A stretch of 64,000 bases of DNA, taken from assembly GCA_019425045.1 (NCBI GenBank), contig JAHYYI010000005.1:1-64000 (forward strand), given 5' to 3'. The first letter of the stretch is position 1. Every line of letters starts with the position of its first letter. A program made the translations under genes and the position numbers. The notes under the pieces are model-generated. The model was not told the origin of the DNA and ran no database searches. It saw only the letters and a program-made list of their open reading frames with translations. This stretch comes from Collinsella sp. (GTDB taxonomy: Bacteria > Actinomycetota > Coriobacteriia > Coriobacteriales > Coriobacteriaceae). Positions 19,691 to 26,904 of the stretch are shown in pieces.

Positions 19691-19892
19691 GTTGATGCTG
19701 GGCGAGGCCAGCTGAAATTCGATAAACATCGCATCCATTTTGAGTCGAAAGTTTGCGCGGAGAATCCGCGTATTTGCTTCGCAAATCCGCGCCGGCTTCG
19801 GCCGCCTGCCGGCGTCCTCGCCCGCGGGCTAAAAACGCTTACGCGTTTTCTTTACGCCCGCGCCCTGCACAGAGTTCGATTCTCCGCGGTAT
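19691..19892. repeat. tmRNA-3'-end-mimicking element, copy B
   Basis: Same layout as copy A (core 19753-19892), with the same 17-base tmRNA match at its end. The stems are ATTTGC-TTC-GCAAAT and AAAACGC-TTAC-GCGTTTT, so paired positions change together relative to copy A. It ends 11 bases from the T run of the stranded ssrA terminator. The lysogenic integrase frame ends inside it. Confidence 0.75.
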
Positions 19893-21406
19893 CTATATGT
19901 AATAAAAAGCAGGTAGAGACACTTCTCTACCTGCTTGTAACTATTGGTGGAGCTGGCGTTCATTCGGTCGAACACCTCGCCACCTGGACCTATAGCGCCA
20001 GGCAGCGACGGATTATCGCCCAAGCCAGCAGAATCGTCAAACGTGAACGCCACGCGCAGGCCGTCGTCATCGTCGGGGCCGCCCAGCACCACGCGCGCCA
20101 CGAACGTGCGCAGGAGCTGCGCGTCGTCCACCTCGGCGGCGGCCATGCCCTCAAGCCAGAACAGCGCGCGGTCGTAGTCAAGGCGGGCGGCCTCAAGGGC
20201 CTCGGCCGTGCGCAGCTCGTCCTTGAGGAGCGCCTGCCGCTGCTTCAGCGCGTCTATGCGCTCCTTGCCGCCCGGCGGCGCGATGCCCGACTCGATGGCC
20301 GTCCATATGTTGGAGAACGCCGTCTCGATCTTGGCCAGCTCGCCCTTTATGGTCTCGCTCAAGGGCTTCTCGTCGGCGCGCTCCTCCTCGGCGTCGGCCA
20401 GCATGCGAGCGATGCGCTCGCGGCTGTCGGCGCTGCCCAGGGCCTCGCGCACGGCGTCGGCCACGCGCTTCTCCACGACATCGCGGCGCACGGTGCGCCC
20501 GCAGCTGCGGCAGCGGTAGTAGTGATAGGGCCTGCCCGACTTGCCCGTTCCGCTGGTGCCGGTCATCAGCCCGCCGTCTCGCCCGTCGTAGAGCTTGCCC
20601 GTGAGCGGGAAGTCCCACGCTTCGGTCTTGGCGCGAGGCCTGTGCGAGTCCTCAAGCATCCGTATCACCCTCTCCTCGTCATCCATGGGAACGATGGCGG
20701 GCATGCCGCCGGGCACGACCACGCCCGCGTAGCGGTACTCCCCACCGTTCTCCCGCCGCATCAGTATGCGGCGCACCGTCTGGAAGCGCCACTTGCCGCC
20801 GCGCTTGGTGCGGTACGGCTCCCAGGCGCGCACCACGTCGGCCACCGACTTGCCCGACAAGACCATGCGCACGCCCAGGCGGATGGCGGCGGCCTCCTCC
20901 TCGTTGACCACGTAGCGCCCGTCCACTATGTCCCAGCCGTAGCGCACGCAGCCGTTGGCCATGCACCGCTCGGCGTTCTTCTGTATGCCGTCGCGTATGC
21001 GCTCGCCGTCGAGCGCGCTCTCGTACTCCGCCAGCACCTCCAGCATGCCCAGCTGCAGCACGCCCGCCGAGCCGTCCGAAATGTCCTCGCCCGCGTACAG
21101 TATCTCGACGCGGCAGCGGCGCAGCATGATGCGCGCCATGGCCATCTCGTCGCGGTTGCGCATGATTCGGGTAACTTTATATATGACCACGAAATCGAAC
21201 AGCCCTCGCTTGGCGTCGGCCATCATGCGCTGGAACTCGGCGCGGTCGGTGTTGGTGCCCGTCTGCGCGAAGTCGCAGTACGTGGCCACCACGCGCAGGT
21301 CGTTCTCGGCGCAGTAGGCGCGGGACTTCTCCACCTGTATCTCTATGGACTCGCCGCGCTGGTTGTGGCTCGAGAAGCGGGCGTATATCGCCGCACGTCC
21401 GCCCAT
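19829..21406 (-). CDS. int: large serine integrase; C-terminal tail host-encoded in the lysogen
   Basis: 525 residues as read here. The resolvase catalytic domain has IYARFSS with nucleophile Ser12 (about 1-145). A recombinase domain follows (about 150-260), then a zinc-ribbon region in which the usual first CxxC is DGRD and only CRSC remains (about 300), then a coiled coil (about 330-420). It should drive integration and excision at ssrA. Residues 1-487 are phage-encoded. The frame then crosses the att core and reads 38 host-derived codons through the old ssrA terminator to a stop at 19829. In the excised circle the frame would instead continue from 55916 leftwards for 22 codons to a TAG at 55848-55850 (509 residues). 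It is the last gene of the leftward immunity cluster; its ATG is 2 bases from the upstream gene stop. Confidence 0.93.
   Translation of the reverse strand: MGGRAAIYARFSSHNQRGESIEIQVEKSRAYCAENDLRVVATYCDFAQTGTNTDRAEFQRMMADAKRGLFDFVVIYKVTRIMRNRDEMAMARIMLRRCRVEILYAGEDISDGSAGVLQLGMLEVLAEYESALDGERIRDGIQKNAERCMANGCVRYGWDIVDGRYVVNEEEAAAIRLGVRMVLSGKSVADVVRAWEPYRTKRGGKWRFQTVRRILMRRENGGEYRYAGVVVPGGMPAIVPMDDEERVIRMLEDSHRPRAKTEAWDFPLTGKLYDGRDGGLMTGTSGTGKSGRPYHYYRCRSCGRTVRRDVVEKRVADAVREALGSADSRERIARMLADAEEERADEKPLSETIKGELAKIETAFSNIWTAIESGIAPPGGKERIDALKQRQALLKDELRTAEALEAARLDYDRALFWLEGMAAAEVDDAQLLRTFVARVVLGGPDDDDGLRVAFTFDDSAGLGDNPSLPGAIGPGGEVFDRMNASSTNSYKQVEKCLYLLFITYRYRGESNSVQGAGVKKTRKRF
19904..19934 (-). 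terminator. stranded original terminator of ssrA
   Basis: On the minus strand a perfect 10-bp stem (GCAGGTAGAG with CTCTACCTGC, loop AAGTGT) is followed by TTTTTATT. Without the prophage it would begin about 10 bases after the CCA end of tmRNA, so it is the native ssrA terminator, now 36 kb away. In the lysogen it lies inside the integrase frame, upstream of the stop codon. Confidence 0.88.
19944..19952. other. attachment site at integrase end
   Basis: The core TTGGTGGAG is shared exactly with 55915-55923. Host sequence (ssrA terminator) lies to the left and phage sequence to the right. It lies within the integrase coding frame. Confidence 0.85.
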
Positions 21407-21408
21407 GG

Positions 21409-22137
21409 CTACGCCCTGTACAGCTCTACGGGGTCATCGTTAGGCGTTGCCCTGTAATTCAGCACATTTAAGGCTATAGCGCCGTCGATAATCTTGAAAT
21501 AAGCGCCATAGTACACATGGTTACGCCAGTAATGGACAACGGCCTTCCCCATCGACCCGTCGCGAAGGTACGACACGGTGCCGTGCGAGCCGTTATCGTT
21601 CTTGCCGTACGAGCTGAAGCAGACCTCCACCGGGTACTTGGCGTTTTTCCCCGTCTTCGTCAACGGGTGAAGGCTCAACGTCACACGGTTTTCCGGAACT
21701 GTCACAACTGAATCAACGGCTTCAATTCGCGCGAAGTTCGTGCGGAGACTCGGCAATGACGGCACGCCTGTGGCAGCGGGCGTGAGCATGTGTTCCAGCT
21801 TCGCCACGTTCGCCTTCACGGCCGCAACCGCATCCGCATCGCCATAATAAAAGCGTTCGTCGGCAAACACCTGACCGGTCTCGCGCTCGTACTTGACCAC
21901 CGTACGGCATAGGTACGGCTTATTGTCAAACGGGAACGGCCCCAAGTCGTATTCCGGACATACCATGGCGGGCGGCACCTCGTGCTCACGCAGGATACGA
22001 GCCTCCTCGGTGCGCTGGGCTTCTTCCTCTGCGCGGCGCTTTTGCTCCGCCTTTCGTTTCTCCTCGGCGAACTCGCGCATGGCGCGCTTTTCATCTCGCG
22101 CCGCTTTCGACGCATGCAGGAAATCAAACAAGCCCAT
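21409..22137 (-). CDS. phage protein with N-terminal charged coiled coil
   Basis: 242 residues, function not recognised. Residues about 10-55 are a highly charged helix (REFAEEKRKAEQKRRAEEEA). The rest is a compact globular region with aromatic beta-rich segments such as YPVEVCFSSYG and VVHYWRNHVYYGAYFKIIDG, which could be a membrane- or ligand-binding fold. It lies between repressor and integrase in the lysogenically expressed cluster, so a role in lysogenic conversion, immunity or superinfection exclusion is possible but unproven. I started at MGLFDFL, 2 bases upstream of the repressor stop region, rather than the longer frame. Confidence 0.75.
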   Translation of the reverse strand: MGLFDFLHASKAARDEKRAMREFAEEKRKAEQKRRAEEEAQRTEEARILREHEVPPAMVCPEYDLGPFPFDNKPYLCRTVVKYERETGQVFADERFYYGDADAVAAVKANVAKLEHMLTPAATGVPSLPSLRTNFARIEAVDSVVTVPENRVTLSLHPLTKTGKNAKYPVEVCFSSYGKNDNGSHGTVSYLRDGSMGKAVVHYWRNHVYYGAYFKIIDGAIALNVLNYRATPNDDPVELYRA

Positions 22138-22139
22138 AG

Positions 22140-22784
22140 CTACTCCATCTCGTTGGCGGCCTGGAACCACACCACGGTGCCGATCACGCGCACGGGTCCG
22201 TCGTCCATGCCGAAAATCATGTCCTCGTAGTCCTCGAAGCTATCCGCCGACAGCATCAGCTTGGTGCTGCCCTTGTACCAGCGGCGCATGACCGCGCGGT
22301 AGTCCTCGGTCTCCACCACGGCGATGGACCCGTTGGCGGGCTGGCGGTCGGGGTCGACCAGCACGTGGCTACCCTCGGGTATGACGCGGTTCATGCAGTC
22401 GCCCTCGACCTCCAGGGCGAACGCGCGCGGATGCCCGGCGCACACCGAGGCGGGCACCTCAACGCGGTGCGCTATCTCCTCCTCGTCGGCGAGCGCGCCG
22501 GCGTGCACGCGCCCGAGCGTGAGCAGCGGCACGGTGGCGCTGCTGGCCACCACGGGCATGGCACCGGCGGGCAAAACAACGCCATCTGTTCCCTCGTCAA
22601 TAACCTCGCCTTTACTGATATTGAAATAATCCGCAATACGCTGAACTGCGCCCATGCGAGGCACTGCTCGCCCGTTTTCCCACTGAGATACGGCCATAGC
22701 GGAGACGGCGGCAACTTTGCCGAACTCCTCCTGCGTCATGTCGTGCTGCGTCCTAATCCTTCGGATGTTCTCGGCTATGCTCAC
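22140..22784 (-). CDS. phage repressor with XRE helix-turn-helix and S24 peptidase-like domain
   Basis: 214 residues. An N-terminal XRE domain (about 5-60; MTQEEFGKVAAVSAMAVSQWENG) is joined to a LexA/CI-like S24 domain (about 95-205). The usual catalytic GDSM reads GDCM (VEGDCMNRVIPEG), and the segment where the general base Lys is expected reads YRAVMRRWY. Self-cleavage may therefore be altered or absent. It faces a Cro-like gene across a 115-bp control region and is predicted to hold lysogeny. Confidence 0.9.
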   Translation of the reverse strand: MSIAENIRRIRTQHDMTQEEFGKVAAVSAMAVSQWENGRAVPRMGAVQRIADYFNISKGEVIDEGTDGVVLPAGAMPVVASSATVPLLTLGRVHAGALADEEEIAHRVEVPASVCAGHPRAFALEVEGDCMNRVIPEGSHVLVDPDRQPANGSIAVVETEDYRAVMRRWYKGSTKLMLSADSFEDYEDMIFGMDDGPVRVIGTVVWFQAANEME

Positions 22785-22840
22785 GTGTCCTCCTTCCGCT
22801 GCGACCGTTAAAATCTTTTTACAGAATATGACAAATCTTC

Positions 22841-22869
22841 TTTACAGTCACTATATGTTTGGTTATAGT
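22841..22869 (+). promoter_or_regulatory. early rightward promoter of the prophage
   Basis: TTTACA (22841-22846) and TATAGT (22864-22869) with a 17-base spacer, reading into the Cro-like gene. A second TTTACAG 26 bases upstream suggests repeated repressor sites. This AT-rich stretch stands out from the GC-rich prophage. Confidence 0.7.
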
Positions 22870-22899
22870 CTTAGGCATACCAAGCAAGGAGGTGATTCG

Positions 22900-23094
22900 A
22901 TGGAATTGGTTGATGCGCGCAAGAAGGCACGGTACTCACAGGAGGCCGTGGCTGGCCTTCTCGGCATCTCGCGGCCCACGTACGCAAAGATGGAAAGCAA
23001 CCCCGATAGCGTGACTATCGAGGACGCCAAAAAACTGGCAAAACTTTTCGGCGTGCGTGTGGCTGATATTTTTTTCGGCAGCAACGATAGTTAA
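22900..23094 (+). CDS. Cro-like XRE family regulator
   Basis: 64 residues forming one helix-turn-helix domain (ARYSQEAVAGLLGISRPTYAKME). It is the first gene of the rightward operon, opposite the repressor. A near-perfect ribosome site AAGGAGGTGA decides the ATG at 22900. Likely the lytic-side partner of the genetic switch. Confidence 0.88.
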   Translation: MELVDARKKARYSQEAVAGLLGISRPTYAKMESNPDSVTIEDAKKLAKLFGVRVADIFFGSNDS

Positions 23095-23116
23095 ACCTAT
23101 AGATAGGAGAGAAACC

Positions 23117-23455
23117 ATGACCACCAAGAGCCACCAGCCCGAGTTCGTCGCCGAGATCATCGGCAAAACGCTCGACCGCCTCATCGACGACCGCAAGCGC
23201 GTGGCCGTCAACTTCGAGCTGGCCGAGAACGGCTGCATGGAGGAGACGCACGTCAGCCTTAAGCGCCGCATCGCGGCCATGTGGGGCTTCCAGACGAGCG
23301 GCATCGAGCTTCTGGAGGCGAGCACGACCTGGTTCGAGCTCGGCGGCATGCAGTTCAACGTCTACAGCTCCGTGCAGTTCAGCGTGAACGGCAAGGGCTG
23401 GAGCACCGACTTTAAGACCATCGCACGCGACACCGCGTACGACGAGAAGGAGTAG
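23117..23455 (+). CDS. hypothetical early phage protein
   Basis: 112 residues, unrecognised. N-terminal helix, then alternating beta-type segments (GIELLEASTTWFELGGMQF). No cysteines apart from one, no membrane segment. It lies 22 bases after the Cro-like gene with a GGAGAG site and shares its operon. Confidence 0.75.
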   Translation: MTTKSHQPEFVAEIIGKTLDRLIDDRKRVAVNFELAENGCMEETHVSLKRRIAAMWGFQTSGIELLEASTTWFELGGMQFNVYSSVQFSVNGKGWSTDFKTIARDTAYDEKE

Positions 23456-23458
23456 GCC

Positions 23459-23703
23459 ATGTTGAACGAGGTGACCGTACGGGGGGGTTCACCGCCCTCA
23501 ACGTGAAGAGCGGCAAGTGCGTGCTGCAGTTTGAGCTGGACCCGACGTTCCGTGACTTCATCCCCAAGCTGGTGGAGTTCACGGGGCAGATGCTCAACAT
23601 CCACGTGTACGACGACCAGGAGGTGATGTTCGTGGATAGGGACACCGGTGAGGTCGCCTACGAGGACGCCCCGCTGCTTCTGCCGGGCGTCGCGGGCGAA
23701 TGA
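23459..23703 (+). pseudogene. early phage protein, frame broken at a seven-G tract
   Basis: Translation from the ATG at 23459 reads MLNEVTVRGG and then leaves frame at seven G (23481-23487), stopping soon after. In another frame the sequence continues FTALNVKSGKC and on through a well-behaved acidic protein to 23703. Joining the two gives about 81 residues and needs one extra or two fewer G. It is either a real slippage mutation, a phase-variable tract or a read error. The downstream part could also start at a GTG near 23503. Confidence 0.55.
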
Positions 23704-23885
23704 CCCCGATACAGCGCGCCATGTGCGACGAGTGCGCCGCCATGATGCGCGAGTTCTACAAGGACCCAGAGAACGAGAGGAAGTTCCAGGAATGGAAAAG
23801 ATCAAGGGAAAGAGGGTGCGCGTCGCAGCCGGCAAGCGAAAGACGCGCACCGCAACGGTTCACTTCCGAACCGAGACCAGTGTAA
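23700..23885 (+). CDS. small early phage protein
   Basis: 61 residues, start ATGA overlapping the previous stop. The first half (MCDECAAMMREFYKDPENER) looks like a real helical protein with a CxxC-type pair. The tail after residue 35 is basic and overlaps the next gene in another frame, so the true end may differ. Function unknown. Confidence 0.5.
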   Translation: MTPIQRAMCDECAAMMREFYKDPENERKFQEWKRSRERGCASQPASERRAPQRFTSEPRPV

Positions 23886-23992
23886 CACCCGAGCAGCGCC
23901 GCGAGAGGCTGCAGGCCGTTTTCGCCGCCCTGTTCGTCTGCGCGTGCGTCGCCGCCACATGGGCGCTGGAGGCAACAGTATGGCCGAGGTAG
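23792..23992 (+). CDS. small single-pass membrane protein
   Basis: 66 residues. A basic N-terminal third (MEKIKGKRVRVAAGKRK) is followed by a hydrophobic segment (about 43-61, VFAALFVCACVAATWALEA) that would span the membrane. It overlaps both neighbours. Function unknown. Confidence 0.55.
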   Translation: MEKIKGKRVRVAAGKRKTRTATVHFRTETSVTPEQRRERLQAVFAALFVCACVAATWALEATVWPR

Positions 23993-24378
23993 ACGCCAAG
24001 GCCCAGGCCCTCGTGGCCAAGGCGTGCGGCTGGGTTGCCTCGAACCCCGATACATGGGCGAAGCTGCGCCGCATCTGCTACCGCCTGATGCTGGAGGGCC
24101 ACGTCATCCAGCGCGACAACGTGTACACTCTGGCGTGCCAGAACGGCATGACCGTGAGCGAGGCCAGCGAGTTCAAGCGCGACCACAACCTGTGGAGCGT
24201 GCTGTCCCGCTACATGGTGCTGCAGCGCCCCTCCATGCTGGCCGCCGTGAGCTTCCGCCGCACGCCGGTGGACTCCGTGGACCTGGTGGGCACGTGGGAG
24301 GCCATCGTGGGCCCAGCCGTTTTCGCCGCCTCCACGCTAACCGAGGCGCAGGGCATCTACGACAGGGGCGCGCAATGA
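23980..24378 (+). CDS. hypothetical early phage protein
   Basis: 132 residues, mainly helical (ALVAKACGWVASNPDTWAKL, VYTLACQNGMTVSEASEFKR). Unrecognised. It overlaps its neighbours by 13 and 4 bases, the tight spacing usual in this operon, and directly precedes the RusA-like resolvase. Confidence 0.75.
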   Translation: MAEVDAKAQALVAKACGWVASNPDTWAKLRRICYRLMLEGHVIQRDNVYTLACQNGMTVSEASEFKRDHNLWSVLSRYMVLQRPSMLAAVSFRRTPVDSVDLVGTWEAIVGPAVFAASTLTEAQGIYDRGAQ

Positions 24379-24740
24379 GGTGCACCGTCACGGTCGAGGG
24401 CCGAATGCCGAGCCTGAACGACTACATCAGCGCCGAGCGCGCCAACCGCTACAAGGCGGCGGCCATGAAGAAGCGCGAGACGGCGCGCGTGAGGGCGGCG
24501 GCCATGCAGCAGCGAGCGCCGCGCTTCGAGCGCCGGGTGACCGTGCGCACCACGTTCTACGAGCCCGACATGCGCCGCGACGCCGACAACGTGGGCTTCG
24601 CGCGCAAGTTCGTGCTCGACGGCCTGGTGGCGGCGGGCGTAATCAAGGACGACTCCCGCAAGTACGTGGAGCAGTGCCCCGACAGGGTGCTCACCGACAG
24701 GGCGCGCCCCCGCGTGGTCGTGGAGGTGAGCGACGAGTGA
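24375..24740 (+). CDS. rusA: RusA-family Holliday junction resolvase
   Basis: 121 residues, the usual RusA size. Motifs are an N-terminal strand-turn MPSLNDYISAERANRYK and the catalytic aspartate cluster RRDADNVGFARKFVLDGLVAAGVIKDDSRKY (shown by D67, D69 and D85, approximate). It should cut phage recombination or replication intermediates. The start overlaps the previous stop as ATGA. Confidence 0.88.
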   Translation: MRCTVTVEGRMPSLNDYISAERANRYKAAAMKKRETARVRAAAMQQRAPRFERRVTVRTTFYEPDMRRDADNVGFARKFVLDGLVAAGVIKDDSRKYVEQCPDRVLTDRARPRVVVEVSDE

Positions 24741-25294
24741 CCCGCCGAGACAAGGGCAGGCCGCACAGGGCGTGGCGCAAGGCCGACCTCGACCGCATAG
24801 CCGAGCTGGCGGGAAAGGTGCCCGCCCGCGAGATTCGCCGCGAGCTGCGGCTGTCCAAGAACCAGTTGGATAACGCGCGGCGCGTGATCAACGCCAGCGG
24901 CGGCCACGTGTCCCTGCGCTGCTACCGCCACCGCCTGGAGCTGTGCCCGTCGTGCGGGTGCCGCAGGGCGACCCTCGGCAAGGACGGCATCTGCGAACCG
25001 TGCAGACGCCGGCAGCAGCTTGAGGCCATAGAGGCCCGCATAGCCGAGCTGCTGCCGAGGCTGACCGCAGAGGAGCGCCGCACCTACGAGCGCACCGAGT
25101 GCGGCCGAGAGAGCCGCGCCGACCCCATGCCGCAGTCCCCGGACACCTCGGGCATGAGCCGCTACGCCGCCGACAAGGCAGCAGAGGCGCACGACGAGGC
25201 CATGGAGCGATGGCTGTGCCGTTACCTGTACCGCAGGGTCAAGGCGGCGCAGAAGCGCAAGGGGCGCATAGAGAAAAAAGTTCCGAAATCCTGA
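24737..25294 (+). CDS. putative DNA-binding protein with zinc-binding cysteines
   Basis: 185 residues. An N-terminal homeodomain-like helix-turn-helix (LAGKVPAREIRRELRLSKNQ) is followed by a four-cysteine cluster (CPSCGC and CEPC, about 73-95) and a long basic C-terminal helix. It starts at a GTG overlapping the previous TGA. The family is common in Coriobacteriia prophages as far as I can judge; the role is unknown, possibly regulatory. Confidence 0.75.
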   Translation: MTRRDKGRPHRAWRKADLDRIAELAGKVPAREIRRELRLSKNQLDNARRVINASGGHVSLRCYRHRLELCPSCGCRRATLGKDGICEPCRRRQQLEAIEARIAELLPRLTAEERRTYERTECGRESRADPMPQSPDTSGMSRYAADKAAEAHDEAMERWLCRYLYRRVKAAQKRKGRIEKKVPKS

Positions 25295-25336
25295 AAAGTT
25301 TTTATCACTTTTAGTTTTCCCAGTTAGGAGACCCAA

Positions 25337-25633
25337 ATGCTCACGGAAATCATCAGCAAGACCGTCGCGGACAAGACGGTGGACAGCATCCTGAAGCGCA
25401 TCGAGCGCGCCGTCCCCGTGCCCGAGCCGGGCGACGGCGGCTTCGACGCCGCCATGCGCCAGGCGTTCAACATGGGGGCCGCCTGCATGGCGGCGCAGAT
25501 CAAGAACGGCCCCGTGCCCACCAAGCGCATCGCGCTCATGGGCGAGGTGGCCCGCGTGGCGTGCCGCGCCCGCCTGGTGGGCATGGAGTGCCGCGTGGTC
25601 GTAGACGAGGAGGCCCGCGCATGCAATCGCTAG
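25337..25633 (+). CDS. hypothetical phage protein
   Basis: 98 residues, unrecognised. Conserved-looking helices are MRQAFNMGAACMAAQIKNG and RIALMGEVARVACRARL. AGGAG lies 8 bases before the ATG, after a short AT-rich gap. It overlaps the ParB-like gene by 13 bases. Confidence 0.75.
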   Translation: MLTEIISKTVADKTVDSILKRIERAVPVPEPGDGGFDAAMRQAFNMGAACMAAQIKNGPVPTKRIALMGEVARVACRARLVGMECRVVVDEEARACNR

Positions 25634-26904
25634 AGGAGGTCGCGATCTGCGACGTGTACCCCTACGAGCGCGCCGACGGCGAGCCGATGAACCCGCGCGA
25701 CTTCACCACCAGGGAGAGCGCCGAGCACATCGCGGGCCTGGCCGCGCAGTTCAAGGCCAACCGCCTCAACCCCGGCCAGCCCGTCATGAAGCCCATCCTG
25801 TACAAGGAGGGCGGCATCTACTGGATCATCGACGGCGAGTGCCGCGTGCGCGCCATGAGGGCCATCGGCACCGAGCGTTTCCTCGCCGAGGTCTACGACG
25901 ACCTGGACGACGCCGAGCTGGCGCGCGTGGAGGCCGCCAAGGCCGTGGTGGAGACCGACGCCAAGCTGGGGCTGACCGCCGAGGAGAAGTCGCGCGGCGT
26001 GCAGACCATGCTGGCGCTCGACATTCCCGACGAGGAGGTGGCCGTGGCCGCCCGCACCGACGCGGGCACCGTGGCCAAGGCGCGCCGCGCCGCCCGCAGG
26101 GTGCAGGACGCCGCCTACGACATGACGCTCGACCGCCTGGCCGCCATCGCCGAGTTCGAAGGCGACGACGAGGCCGTGGCCGAGCTGCGCGACTGCAAGC
26201 AGTCCGAATGGCAGCGCGTGTACGCGGGCCTGAAGGCCAAGGCCGAGCAGAGGCGCAACCGCGCCGAGGTGGTGGCGGTGCTTGCCGACGCGGGCGTCGA
26301 GTTCGTCGACGAATGCCCCGAGGGCTTCGCCGCATGCCGCACGTTTTCCGACTACCGCCCCGACCTGGCGGCGCTGGACGCCTACGTGGCCGACAACGCG
26401 GGCGCGGGGCTTCTGGCCGAGGAGACGTCGTTCGGCGTGACCCTGCTGGCGCCGGTGGCCGAGGGGGCCGACGAGGCCGCACAGGCCGCAGCCCAGCGCA
26501 AGGCCGACTTCCAGGCCGCCTACGAGGACGGCGCGAAGGCCCGCCGCGAGTGGCTTGCCGCCCACGCGGGCGACCTCAAGTCGATGCGCCGCACGGCTCT
26601 GGCGCTGACCGCGTTCGCCATGGAGGCCGAGGCCGTGGAATCGTTCGAGGAGCTGCTGGGCCGACCCATCGACCGCACGCCCACCGAGCTGGCCGTGGCC
26701 ATGGGCTGGCGGGCAGCGTGGAACATGACCGGCTGGACGGCCTGGAGCCTCATGGAAGGCGGCAGCTCCGTGTGCTTCAACCGAGCGACGGTCGAGAACG
26801 TGACCATCATCTACGAGGCCATGAAGGCCGACGGCTACGAGCCGAACGCGGCCGAGACGGAAACCTACGAGGCGTGCATGGCGCGCCTGGGAAGCGAGGA
26901 GTAA
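25621..26904 (+). CDS. ParB/sulfiredoxin-fold domain protein
   Basis: 427 residues. The N-terminal domain (about 1-110) has ParB-type features: AAQFKANRLNPGQPVMKPIL and the nucleotide-binding WIIDGECRVRAMRAIG. A helical middle follows (about 115-200; LGLTAEEKSRGVQTMLALDI, resembling the ParB helix-turn-helix). The C-terminal half is unfamiliar. In phages such proteins may act in DNA processing or transcription rather than partition; no ParA is present. Confidence 0.8.
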   Translation: MQSLEEVAICDVYPYERADGEPMNPRDFTTRESAEHIAGLAAQFKANRLNPGQPVMKPILYKEGGIYWIIDGECRVRAMRAIGTERFLAEVYDDLDDAELARVEAAKAVVETDAKLGLTAEEKSRGVQTMLALDIPDEEVAVAARTDAGTVAKARRAARRVQDAAYDMTLDRLAAIAEFEGDDEAVAELRDCKQSEWQRVYAGLKAKAEQRRNRAEVVAVLADAGVEFVDECPEGFAACRTFSDYRPDLAALDAYVADNAGAGLLAEETSFGVTLLAPVAEGADEAAQAAAQRKADFQAAYEDGAKARREWLAAHAGDLKSMRRTALALTAFAMEAEAVESFEELLGRPIDRTPTELAVAMGWRAAWNMTGWTAWSLMEGGSSVCFNRATVENVTIIYEAMKADGYEPNAAETETYEACMARLGSEE

